A stretch of 64,000 bases of DNA from Sphingomonas parapaucimobilis NBRC 15100 (GTDB lineage Bacteria > Pseudomonadota > Alphaproteobacteria > Sphingomonadales > Sphingomonadaceae), in assembly GCF_000787715.1 (NCBI RefSeq), contig NZ_BBPI01000035.1:114667-178666 (forward strand), given 5' to 3'. The stretch's first letter is position 1; each line of letters opens with the position of its first letter. Positions 23,785-31,607 of the stretch are shown piece by piece. The notes under the pieces were generated by a model. The model made no database searches. It saw only the letters and a list, made by a program, of their open reading frames with translations, and was not told where the DNA came from. Both the position numbers and the translations under genes were made by a program.

Positions 23785-24057
23785 ATGACAACCCCCATCG
23801 AAACGACCGGCCATAAGCGGGCCATGCCCGACCCATCCGATAAGCGCGCCGCGATCATGCGAGCAGCGGGCGACGCGGTCGGTAGCGAAGCTCTCGCCAA
23901 GGCCCTCGGCATGAGCTCCCGCAATCTCTACAAAAAAATGGCTGGCGACGGCCAGGTTAGCGACAACCTTCTGCAAGACGTTCGCGAGGTTCTGGAGCGC
24001 CGTCGCCACGCTATCGGCTTGGTCATCACCGGCATCCGTGACGAGCTGGCAAAATGA
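23785..24057 (+). CDS. Small HTH protein before integrase (excisionase-like or regulator), 90 aa
   Basis: Starts ATG behind AGAAAGGA. Contains a helix-turn-helix-like stretch VGSEALAKALGMSSRNLYKK and a helical tail (NLLQDVREVLERRRHAIG). It overlaps the integrase start by 4 bp (ATGA), so the two are made together. A recombination directionality factor or a regulator of the integrase is likely by position; not proven. Confidence 0.7.
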   Translation: MTTPIETTGHKRAMPDPSDKRAAIMRAAGDAVGSEALAKALGMSSRNLYKKMAGDGQVSDNLLQDVREVLERRRHAIGLVITGIRDELAK

Positions 24058-25346
24058 AGATCGGCCGTGAAAACATTCCGGGCCTGACCCAGAAGAACAC
24101 CGCCGGGGGCCTCCGCTATTACTGGGAGCCGAGCCCTGCCCAGCGCAAGGCAGGTTGGAAAACGATGACACTCCCGGCCGACCTTTCGGCCGCAATCAGC
24201 GCCGCACGGGCGCGAAATGAAGATGTCGGCAGTTGGAAAGATGGCGGCGCACGCCCCAAGGATGTGCAGCCCTATAATCGTAAGACTACGTTTGGCTACG
24301 TCATTACCTGCTATCGTCGCGATATCCTCCCCACAATGTCGGTGAAGACGCAACAGGTTGACCAGACTGCACTAAATCGTCTTGACAACTGGGCCGGTGA
24401 CCAACCCGTTGCATGGATCACCAGGCCGCGCGTAAAAGCCCTTCGCGATGCAATGATGGAACATGCGACGCTCAACGGCCCCGGCCATGCACCTGCATTC
24501 CATCTTCTCACCACGCTGCGCAAGGTACTGGGCTGGTGGATCAAAGAGCAGTCGTTGGGAATCGTAAATCCGGCTCAGGAATTTGGGCTGCCTATGCCAG
24601 CGCCGCGCCACCAAGTATGGGAGGCTGACGCGCTGGAAGCCTTCGCTGAAGCAGCAGTCAGCATGGGGGCGGCTTCGATTGATCTGGCGGTCGAAATCGC
24701 CGCCTATACCGGCCAGCGCGAAGAGGACGTGATTACCTTGGAGCGGTCGCGCTGGCGCGAGATCAGCCCGCGTCAGCTCGGGCATGACGAACGACTCTAC
24801 GACGCCCTAAAATCCAACCACGGCCCCGACGCAGGCAAGGTCATGGGCGTCTATGTGCTACAGCATAAGACGAAACGGTGGGTCGGCGTGCCGATCGAGG
24901 GCGAGTTGCGCGACCGAATTGAAGCAACGATTGCGGCCAATCGCGCGGCAGCGCTGGCCCGTGGCACCGTCCAAGCACAACACATTATCGTCAAGGAAAG
25001 CTCTGGCACCGGCTGGGGCCAGAGCGATTTTATCCACACATTCCTCGATATTCGCCGCGCGGCCGCCGCTGTGGCGATCATGGACGGCAACATGGACTTG
25101 GCGGAACGGCTCGACGCCTTGCAATTCCGCGATCTGCGCCGGACCTGCATCGTCAACCTCGGGCAGCTTGGCCTCAACGACTATCAAATTGGATCGATCA
25201 GCGGCCACACCCAGGCGACGATCAAGAAGATTTTGGAGGTCTATATGCCCCGCACCGAGGCGGCAGCGGCGCAAAGCATCGTGGCGCGAATCCCTACGCG
25301 ATCCGACAACAGTCGGAATTCCGATCTCGGAAACGTCGGAACGTAA
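24054..25346 (+). CDS. Tyrosine-type phage integrase, 430 aa
   Basis: Catalytic residues are visible: R222 in YTGQREEDV, K272/K274 in LQHKTK, R362 in QFRDLRRTC, H385 in SISGHTQ and Y397 in VYMPR. The N-terminal 180 residues hold arm- and core-binding regions. The usual first histidine of box II is replaced by arginine at 359, which occurs in this branch. It should insert and excise the prophage at the nearby tRNA-Arg. Last gene of the early operon, stop 53 bp from the tRNA end, terminator directly after. Confidence 0.92.
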   Translation: MKIGRENIPGLTQKNTAGGLRYYWEPSPAQRKAGWKTMTLPADLSAAISAARARNEDVGSWKDGGARPKDVQPYNRKTTFGYVITCYRRDILPTMSVKTQQVDQTALNRLDNWAGDQPVAWITRPRVKALRDAMMEHATLNGPGHAPAFHLLTTLRKVLGWWIKEQSLGIVNPAQEFGLPMPAPRHQVWEADALEAFAEAAVSMGAASIDLAVEIAAYTGQREEDVITLERSRWREISPRQLGHDERLYDALKSNHGPDAGKVMGVYVLQHKTKRWVGVPIEGELRDRIEATIAANRAAALARGTVQAQHIIVKESSGTGWGQSDFIHTFLDIRRAAAAVAIMDGNMDLAERLDALQFRDLRRTCIVNLGQLGLNDYQIGSISGHTQATIKKILEVYMPRTEAAAAQSIVARIPTRSDNSRNSDLGNVGT

Positions 25347-25376
25347 AAAGGGGTCGGAAATTTCCGACCCCTTTTT
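25345..25376. terminator. Perfect intrinsic terminator after integrase
   Basis: A perfect 16-bp inverted repeat, AAAAAGGGGTCGGAAA followed directly by its complement ending in TTTTT, begins at the last two bases of the integrase stop. It works in both directions and separates the integrase from the convergent tRNA gene. Confidence 0.9.
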
Positions 25377-25399
25377 CCTTGGTTTTCCAAGGTACTACA

Positions 25400-25476
25400 T
25401 GGTGACCCCGACTGGATTCGAACCAGTGGCCCTCAGATTAGGAATCTGATGCTCTATCCTGCTGAGCTACGGGGCC
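25400..25476 (-). tRNA. tRNA-Arg (anticodon CCT)
   Basis: On the minus strand the sequence folds into a full cloverleaf: acceptor GGCCCCG / CGGGGTC, a D arm GCTCAGCAGGATAGAGC, anticodon stem TCAGA/TCTGA with loop TTCCTAA (anticodon CCT, reading AGG), T arm ACTGG-TTCGAAT-CCAGT, discriminator A and encoded CCA. Its 3' end faces the prophage. It is a frequent phage attachment site. Confidence 0.95.
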
Positions 25477-25544
25477 TCATGCAGGCCGGGTGATACAGGC
25501 GGTGCGTGACGTGGTCCAGAGGGGTTTGACGGCACGACCGTCGG

Positions 25545-25976
25545 TCAGTTCGCCAGCTTGGGCGGCACGACCGGCAAGGGCAAGGGCGCGACCGGCACCC
25601 CGTCTTCGATCAGCGCCTTGGCCTCGGCCAGGCTGGCCTGACCATGGATCTGCGCCACGGGCGCGTCGCCCTCATGCATGGCCCGCGCCTTCTCGGCAAA
25701 GGCGCCGCCGACCCAGGTGGATGTCTCCAGCATCTTCGCCTGCGCCTGGGCGAGATGTTCGAGGGCGGCCTTCATGGCCTGCGGACTGGGCCGGTCAGGC
25801 TTGCTGTTGCCCTTGGCGGCGATCTGCGGCGCCATCACCGCCTTTTCGATGCTGCGGTCGCCGCACAGCGGGCATTCGACCAGCGCCTTGTCGCGCTGTT
25901 CGGCATAGGCGGTCGAGGAGGCGAACCACGCCTCGAACACATGGCCGCCCGAACAGCGCAGGTCGAAGACGATCAC
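25545..25976 (-). CDS. DUF1178 family protein, 143 aa
   Basis: Starts GTG 25976, overlapping the stop of the nitrilase gene. Opening MIVFDLRCSGGHVFEAWFAS and a zinc-ribbon-like second pair ECPLCGDRSIEKAVMAP are typical of DUF1178 proteins; the first cysteine pair is reduced to one Cys plus His. Function unknown. Last gene of the comF-grxC-nit operon, a gene order often seen in alphaproteobacteria. Confidence 0.88.
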   Translation of the reverse strand: MIVFDLRCSGGHVFEAWFASSTAYAEQRDKALVECPLCGDRSIEKAVMAPQIAAKGNSKPDRPSPQAMKAALEHLAQAQAKMLETSTWVGGAFAEKARAMHEGDAPVAQIHGQASLAEAKALIEDGVPVAPLPLPVVPPKLAN

Positions 25977-26797
25977 GCCTGCACCACCGGCGGAATGGTG
26001 CGGCGATGGCGGATCGCGGGCAGGCGTTCGCGCACCGATTCGACCTGCGCCGGATCGATCTCGGCAAAGCCCAGCCCCGCCGCCTCGCCCATGTCGAGCA
26101 GCACCTCGCCCCACGGACCCACGACCAGCGAATGGCCATAGGTGGCGCGGCCGTCCTGATGTTCGCCGGTCTGCGCGGCGGCGACCAGATGCACCCCCGC
26201 CTCGATCGCACGGGCACGGAGCAGCACATGCCAGTGCGCCGCGCCGGTCGGCCGGGTAAAGGCCGCAGGCACCGACAGGATCGTCGCCCCCGCCCCGGTC
26301 AGCGCGGCGAACAGCGCCGGGAAACGCAGGTCGTAACAGATGGCCAGGCCCAGCCGACCGACCGGCGTATCGACCACGACCGCCTGCTCGCCCGGCGCAT
26401 AGGACGCCGATTCGCGCCAGCTTTCGCCGCTGGGCAGGTCGACGTCGAACAGGTGCATCTTGTCATAGCGGGCACGAATGTCGCCCCGGTCGTCGATGAC
26501 ATAGCCGCGATTGGCCAGCCGCCCGTCCGCTCCCCGCACCGCCAGCGAGCCGAGATGGACCCAAAGGCCATGCGCCGCCGCCGCCGCACGAACACGCGCC
26601 AGCACGGGATCGGCGTCCTCGGCGACCAGATGCGCGGCCGCCCGCACACGATCGCGGTCGATCAGCCCGGACATTTCGGGCGTGAACAGCATCGCCGCAC
26701 CGCGCGCCGCCGCTTCCGCAATGGCACCTTCCAGAATCTGTGCATTGACGGCAGGATCGATCCCCGCCGTCATCTGCAACACCGCGATTCGGGTCAT
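25973..26797 (-). CDS. Carbon-nitrogen hydrolase (Nit1-like amidase), 274 aa
   Basis: Nitrilase-superfamily triad: Glu in FTPEMSG, Lys in YDKMHLFDVDLP and Cys in ICYDLRFP. Length and the HLFDVD and WHVLLRARAIE segments match the Nit1/YafV-type branch, which hydrolyses deaminated glutathione. It overlaps grxC upstream (ATGA) and DUF1178 downstream, so it is cotranscribed with a glutaredoxin, in keeping with a glutathione-repair role. The substrate is inferred from the family. Confidence 0.9.
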   Translation of the reverse strand: MTRIAVLQMTAGIDPAVNAQILEGAIAEAAARGAAMLFTPEMSGLIDRDRVRAAAHLVAEDADPVLARVRAAAAAHGLWVHLGSLAVRGADGRLANRGYVIDDRGDIRARYDKMHLFDVDLPSGESWRESASYAPGEQAVVVDTPVGRLGLAICYDLRFPALFAALTGAGATILSVPAAFTRPTGAAHWHVLLRARAIEAGVHLVAAAQTGEHQDGRATYGHSLVVGPWGEVLLDMGEAAGLGFAEIDPAQVESVRERLPAIRHRRTIPPVVQA

Positions 26798-27051
26798 GCC
26801 GCCAGAAGCGGGTCGAGCCCTCCGCGCTTGTCCAGCGCCGCCAGATCGTCCGAGCCGCCGATATGCTGTCCGTCGATAAAGACCTGCGGCACGGTGGTGC
26901 GACCGTTCGCGCGCTGGATCATCTCGGCGCGCTGGGGGCCGCCCATGCTGATGTCATATTCCTGGGGCTCCACGCCCTTGGAGGCGAGCAGCGCCTTGGC
27001 CCGCGTGCAATAGGGGCAGAACGCCTTGGTGTAGATTTCGACCTTTGCCAT
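26794..27051 (-). CDS. grxC: Glutaredoxin 3, 85 aa
   Basis: Starts MAKVEIYTKAFCPYC, with the dithiol active site CPYC at residues 12-15, the TVPQVFIDG cis-proline loop and GGSDDLAALD at the C-terminus. This is a full-length glutaredoxin of the GrxC type that reduces disulfides with glutathione. It lies 31 bp after comF and overlaps the nitrilase gene. Confidence 0.95.
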   Translation of the reverse strand: MAKVEIYTKAFCPYCTRAKALLASKGVEPQEYDISMGGPQRAEMIQRANGRTTVPQVFIDGQHIGGSDDLAALDKRGGLDPLLAA

Positions 27052-27082
27052 GCCCTTCAGGTGTGGCGCGGGACGCCGCTTG

Positions 27083-27811
27083 TCAATCGCCCGCCCCTTC
27101 GATGACCCGCGCCCAGCACAGGATCGCCACCGACGCCGCTCCCGCCGCCAGCAGTACGCGGACACACGCCCCCGCCGTCGCACCGGTGGTATAGACATCG
27201 TCGACCAGCACGACATGCCGCCCCTTCACCGCCGCCGGATCGGTGACGCGGAACGCCGCCGTCACCGCCGCGCGCCGCTGCTTCGGGGCCAGTCCGCGCA
27301 GCAGCGGCGTGGCGCGCACCCGCTGGAGGACCTGCCGCGCCATCGGCACGCCGCTGCGCCGGGCCACGCCTTCGCCGATCAGCACCGCCTGGTTGAAGCC
27401 GCGCCGCCACAAGCGCCATCGGTGAAGGGGCACGGGGACCAGCAACTCCGCCCCCGGCGGCATCCGCCGCGCCATCGGCCCCGCCATGGTCTCCGCCACG
27501 CCGATCCGCCCGCCATGCTTCAGCCGGATCGGCAGTTCGCGCGCGATCGGGCCATAGGCGACCGCCGCATGGACACCCGCATGGCGCGGCGGATCGGCCA
27601 AACATGCCCCGCATCGCCCCGTCAGCCCGCCCAGCGGCATTCTGCAACACGTACAGCCCTGCGTATCCAGGAACCGCAACTGCCCCCAGCACTGGCTGCA
27701 GAAGCGATGATCCGCCTCGACCGGCTCGGCACAGCCCGGACAGCGCGGCGGCAAGGCCCATTGCGCCAGCGCCAGGAGCGGGGCGGCGAGCACGGCCCGG
27801 CCCCGCTCCAT
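27083..27811 (-). CDS. comF: ComF family phosphoribosyltransferase-like protein, 242 aa
   Basis: Start chosen at ATG 27811, giving the usual length. N-terminal zinc cysteines CPGC ... FCSQCW and a second pair CTCC ... CGAC; then LVPVPLHRWRLWRRGFNQA, and the phosphoribosyl-binding loop VVLVDDVYTTGAT near the C-terminus. ComF proteins take part in DNA uptake in competent bacteria; in others the role is unclear. First gene of the comF-grxC-nit-DUF1178 operon, 85 bp divergent from the methyltransferase. Confidence 0.92.
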   Translation of the reverse strand: MERGRAVLAAPLLALAQWALPPRCPGCAEPVEADHRFCSQCWGQLRFLDTQGCTCCRMPLGGLTGRCGACLADPPRHAGVHAAVAYGPIARELPIRLKHGGRIGVAETMAGPMARRMPPGAELLVPVPLHRWRLWRRGFNQAVLIGEGVARRSGVPMARQVLQRVRATPLLRGLAPKQRRAAVTAAFRVTDPAAVKGRHVVLVDDVYTTGATAGACVRVLLAAGAASVAILCWARVIEGAGD

Positions 27812-27896
27812 CGCAAATCGCCGGTGTTTCGATCGCGCCCCCATCGGCTTTGCCTTGTCCCCGATCGCGCGAGCGCGCACAAGCGCGCGGGTGAGC

Positions 27897-28739
27897 ATGT
27901 CCACCATCTTCGACCGTCGCGCCCGCCGCCTGCGCCGCGACCGTGCCCAGCCCGATTTCGCCGAGCATGACTTCCTGCGCGCCGCGATGCTCGACGGCCT
28001 TGCGGAGCGGCTGGATGCCGTCACCCGGCCGTTCCACGACATATTGGACCTGGGCTGTTTCGACGGCGGCTTCCTGCCCCCGCCGGGGGCGCGGGTGGCG
28101 CGGCTGGACCCCGGTTTCGCCTTTGCCCGTGTCGCGCAGGGCGTGCAGGGCGATGAGGACCGCCTGCCCTTCGCCGATCGCAGCTTCGACCTGGTGGTGA
28201 GCGCAGGGGTGCTCGACCAGATTGACGACCTGCCCGGCGCGCTGGCGCTGATCCGCCGGGTGCTGCGCCCCGATGGCCTGTTCCTGGGCGCGTTCGTCGG
28301 CGGCGGATCGCTGCCCCGCCTGCGTGCCGCGCTGCGTGTCGCCGAGGCGGAGCGGCCGGTCGCGCGACTCCATCCGCAGGTCGATGTGCGCTCGGCGGGT
28401 GACCTGCTGATGCGCGCGGGCTTCACCCTGCCGGTCGCGGATATCGAAACGCTGGCGGTGCGCTATCGCGATTTCGGGCGGCTGCTGGGCGATCTGCGCG
28501 GCATGGGGGCGAGCAACCTGCTGGCCGAGCGGCGTCCGATCGGGCGCGAGGCGCTGGCGGCGGCGGCGGCGGCCTTTGCCGATATGGCCGATCCCGATGG
28601 GCGCGTGGCCGAACAGTTCAACCTGGTCTTCCTGACCGGCTGGGCGCCCGACCCGTCGCAGCCCGTGCCTGCCCGGCGCGGCAGCGCGACCGCGTCGCTG
28701 GCCGAGGCGCTGAAGCCGAAGCCCGAAGCGGGCGAATGA
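27897..28739 (+). CDS. SAM-dependent methyltransferase (BioC/NDUFAF5-like), 280 aa
   Basis: Starts MSTIFDRRARRLRRDRAQ, the opening of the NDUFAF5-like family, followed by the SAM-binding ILDLGCFDGGF (about residue 48) and a motif LPFADRSFDLVVSAGVL. The alphaproteobacterial relatives are annotated as methyltransferases; the mitochondrial relative NDUFAF5 hydroxylates a complex I subunit, so the reaction is not certain. Divergent from comF. Ends next to the receiver gene, convergent. Confidence 0.85.
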   Translation: MSTIFDRRARRLRRDRAQPDFAEHDFLRAAMLDGLAERLDAVTRPFHDILDLGCFDGGFLPPPGARVARLDPGFAFARVAQGVQGDEDRLPFADRSFDLVVSAGVLDQIDDLPGALALIRRVLRPDGLFLGAFVGGGSLPRLRAALRVAEAERPVARLHPQVDVRSAGDLLMRAGFTLPVADIETLAVRYRDFGRLLGDLRGMGASNLLAERRPIGREALAAAAAAFADMADPDGRVAEQFNLVFLTGWAPDPSQPVPARRGSATASLAEALKPKPEAGE

Positions 28740-29126
28740 TCAGCCGATGATCGCGCCGCGGTCCCCTGCCAGGATACGGCCCATCGCCTCGAACAGCTGA
28801 TCCATCGCGACGGGCTTTACGATGACATCATCGGCCCCCGCGCTCAGGCAGCGCTCGCGCAGGTCGATGCCGCTGTCGGCGGTCACCACGATGATCGGCA
28901 CCTCGCCCTTGTCATCGCCGCGCGCGCGGATGTGGCGGATAGCGGTGATGCCGTCCATGCCCGGCATGCGCAGGTCGATCAGGATCATGTGATACTGATC
29001 TCGGTCGATCATCTCCAGGCCGAGTTCGGCATTCTCCGCCTCGGCCATGCTCGCGCCCGCGACATCCAGCATGTCGCGCACGACGCGGCGGTTCATCCGG
29101 TCGTCCTCGATGAACAGGACGTTCAT
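28740..29126 (-). CDS. Single-domain response regulator, 128 aa
   Basis: A complete receiver domain: acidic pair in FIEDDRMN, phosphoacceptor Asp in ILIDLRMPGMDG, Thr in IIVVTADSG and Lys in VKPVAMDQLF. No output domain. Start ATG 29126 follows a GGGGAC-rich site. It lies 66 bp after the hybrid kinase, so it probably receives phosphate from that kinase (a DivK/CpdR-like shuttle); that pairing is inference. Confidence 0.93.
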   Translation of the reverse strand: MNVLFIEDDRMNRRVVRDMLDVAGASMAEAENAELGLEMIDRDQYHMILIDLRMPGMDGITAIRHIRARGDDKGEVPIIVVTADSGIDLRERCLSAGADDVIVKPVAMDQLFEAMGRILAGDRGAIIG

Positions 29127-29192
29127 CCCCGTCCCCTTCGCCCGTCCCACCGGATCGCATATGTCATCGCGGTCATGCTGGCGCCCTAACGA

Positions 29193-31607
29193 TCATGCCG
29201 CTTGCGTTACAAGAGGTTGGGCAGCGGTTTGCGGTGAGGTGTTGAACATCTTCCGCATCAGCTCGGCCCCTGTGATCGGCTTGACGACCATCTCGACCAA
29301 TCCTTCATCGAGGAACTCGTTCCCGTCCATCGATTCCGTTTCCGGCCATAACAGGCGCACGGGCATCGGGCGGTCGCTGGCGGTCACGATCCGGGCCAGT
29401 GCGGCGGCGACACCCTCATCGCGGATCGCGCTGTCGTCGATCAGCATCTGCGTGATGCCGCCATCGCTCAGCCGACACGCGGCCTCCCCGGCGGTCGCGG
29501 CGAAGACGACCTGGGCATGGGGCGCACACAACTGCGTCCACATGGCGCGGCGGATCGGATTGCGGTCGAGGATCAGGACCAGCGGGCGCTCGGGCCGGGC
29601 CGCAGGCTCGACCTCGGTCAGCGGCACGGTAAGCATGAAGCACGACCCCCGGCCCTGCTCGCTTTCCACCGTCACGTCGCCGCCCATGGCGCGGGCCAGA
29701 CGCCGACAGATCGCCAGCCCCAGCCCGGTGCCGCCGAACTGGCGGGTGGTGCTGGCGTCGGCCTGGCGGAACGCCTCGAATATCTCCCCAAGCTTGTGCG
29801 GCGGGATACCGATGCCCGAGTCGGTGACGCTGATCGACACGCCGCCTGCATCCCGGCGCGCGACGAGCCGGACCTGCCCGGTGCTGGTGAATTTCAGGGC
29901 ATTGGACAGAAGGTTGAACACGATCTGCCGGATACGCGCCGGGTCGCCCATCACCGTCGAGGGGCAATCGTCCAGATCGACCGCGAAGCCGATCGCCTTG
30001 GCCGCCGCCTGCCCCTCGAACAGGCGAGAGGCGTCGCGGATCGTCATGGCCAGATCGAAGGGCGTATGTTCCAGCGTCAGCTTGCCATGTTCGATCTTGG
30101 CGACGTCGAGCAGATCGTCGACCAGCGCACGCATGGTCAGCCCGGCGCCGTGCATCACCTCCACCCGTTCGCGCTGCTCGCTGGCCAGCGCCGCATCGGC
30201 CAGCATCACCTGGGTCATGCCCAATATGCCGTTCAGGGGGGTACGGATCTCGTGGCTGGTCGTCGCCAGGAACTCGGTCTTCACCGCCAGCGCCTTTTGC
30301 AGCTGGTCGTTGGTCACGGCCAGCTCGCCATGCGCCGCGCGGATGCGGTTGCGGCTGCGGCCCAGCGTCACCAGCCAGATGCCGAGCAGCGCCAGCACCA
30401 CGATGATGCCGGCGACCGAGCCGATCAGGATGAACCGCTCGGTCCGCAACTGCGCCCGCTCGAAGGCGATGTTGCGCTGCAGGTCCGCCGCCTTCATCCG
30501 CGCGATGCGCAGTTCCTGATTGGCGAAGTCGAACCGCGCGCCCATCAAAGCGAGGTTGGTCGAGGTCGCGAGTCGCGTCGATTCGTCGTCGATCCGCTTC
30601 AGCGCCTGTAAATGGCGCAGCGCATCGGCGGTCCGCCCGACCGCCTGATAGATGCGATAGGCGCTCTCATGCGCGTCGCGCTGCGCCGCCAGAGTTTCCG
30701 TGAGATCGACGCCCTGAAAGCTGCGATCGACCAGTCGTTCCGCGTCGTTGGCCCGTCCCCTTTGGAACGCGGCCTGCGCCGCGATCGCATCCAGCGCGCG
30801 CTGGTCGGACGGATCGGCACCCTGGGCACGTGCGATGGCCCCTTCCCCCGCCCCGACATGGCCCCGCCGCAATTCCGAGCGCGCAATGTTGCGCCAGACC
30901 TGCGCGAGCAGGGTCGGGCTGTCCATCTTGCGGGCCAGGCTCTCCGCTTCACGCAGCTGGTCCAAGGCATCGTCAATCCGGCCCAGCTCGCTCAACGTCA
31001 CGGAGCGGTTGTTCAGGATGACCATGCGCAGCGCGTCGTCGCCGCGATAGATGGCGCGCGCCTGCTCGAGATAGCGCAATGCCGAGACATAGTCCTTCGC
31101 GTCGAGATAGAGGTTGGCGATCTGGACCAACGCCCGCGCCTGTCCGCGCATGTCATTCAGATGCTGAAAGATTCGATAGGCGGCCTGATAGATGCTCAGC
31201 GCGTCGGCGATCCGGCCGCCATCGGTATCCAGCCCCCCGGCGGACAGCAGGAGATTGCCGTAAAGATCGGATTGCGGTGCTCTTTGCCGCGCCGTGCGCA
31301 ACGCACCGGCGATTGCGGCCTTAGCAGCCTCATGCCGCCCGAGCCGGCTGGCCCCCTCGCCGCGCAGCCAGTCCGCCGTCGCCAGCGCTAGCGATCGCTG
31401 GCCGGGATCACCGATCCCGTGCGCCAGCAGACGCGCCCGTTCGGCCTCCTGCATGGCGCGCGCCGGGTCGCGCAGCATTTCGGCCTTGGCCGTATCGACC
31501 GCCCGGTCGAAGGCGGGTTGAAAGGCGGTTATGGTGCTCTGGCCATAGACTTCCGCCGCTGCCACCAGCAATCCGGCAATGACCAGAGCGATCCTAACCG
31601 CGCGCAC
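29193..31607 (-). CDS. TPR hybrid histidine kinase with degenerate receiver, 804 aa
   Basis: Starts GTG with a signal peptide, then about 340 residues of TPR-like helical repeats (RYLEQARAIYRGDDALR), a membrane helix (FILIGSVAGIIVVLALLGIW) near residue 400, the phosphoacceptor box TSHEIRTPLNG, ATPase N-box IVFNLLSNALKF and G-boxes DSGIGIP and GGTGLGLAICRR. The C-terminal receiver has only one acidic residue in LILDRNP where two are usual, but keeps Asp in LIDDSA and Lys in VKPI. The TPR part probably senses a periplasmic ligand or protein. Overlaps the EAL gene upstream by 14 bp. Confidence 0.92.
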   Translation of the reverse strand: MRAVRIALVIAGLLVAAAEVYGQSTITAFQPAFDRAVDTAKAEMLRDPARAMQEAERARLLAHGIGDPGQRSLALATADWLRGEGASRLGRHEAAKAAIAGALRTARQRAPQSDLYGNLLLSAGGLDTDGGRIADALSIYQAAYRIFQHLNDMRGQARALVQIANLYLDAKDYVSALRYLEQARAIYRGDDALRMVILNNRSVTLSELGRIDDALDQLREAESLARKMDSPTLLAQVWRNIARSELRRGHVGAGEGAIARAQGADPSDQRALDAIAAQAAFQRGRANDAERLVDRSFQGVDLTETLAAQRDAHESAYRIYQAVGRTADALRHLQALKRIDDESTRLATSTNLALMGARFDFANQELRIARMKAADLQRNIAFERAQLRTERFILIGSVAGIIVVLALLGIWLVTLGRSRNRIRAAHGELAVTNDQLQKALAVKTEFLATTSHEIRTPLNGILGMTQVMLADAALASEQRERVEVMHGAGLTMRALVDDLLDVAKIEHGKLTLEHTPFDLAMTIRDASRLFEGQAAAKAIGFAVDLDDCPSTVMGDPARIRQIVFNLLSNALKFTSTGQVRLVARRDAGGVSISVTDSGIGIPPHKLGEIFEAFRQADASTTRQFGGTGLGLAICRRLARAMGGDVTVESEQGRGSCFMLTVPLTEVEPAARPERPLVLILDRNPIRRAMWTQLCAPHAQVVFAATAGEAACRLSDGGITQMLIDDSAIRDEGVAAALARIVTASDRPMPVRLLWPETESMDGNEFLDEGLVEMVVKPITGAELMRKMFNTSPQTAAQPLVTQAA

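Larger units (their letters stand above)
1..25402. mobile_element. Prophage (podovirus-like), right part; left end outside window
   Basis: Contiguous phage genes run from the left edge to the tRNA-Arg gene: structural module, packaging module, replication module, repressor switch, early operon and integrase. The integrase ends 53 bp from the 3' end of the tRNA, the usual arrangement when a phage uses the tRNA 3' end as attachment site and rebuilds it on insertion. One att copy should therefore lie in 25,400 to about 25,430 and its duplicate left of position 1. No tail fibre or obvious endolysin gene is visible, so these probably lie further left. All core genes seen look intact. The boundary on the tRNA side is well supported; the exact core sequence is inference. 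Confidence 0.9.

Noticed and set aside
1..25400. Diversity-generating retroelement, as in BPP-1
   Set aside because: No reverse transcriptase or template/variable repeat is visible in this part of the prophage; it could only lie further left.
25490..27013. Long plus ORF opposite the comF-grxC-nit operon
   Set aside because: Shadow of well-recognised minus-strand genes.
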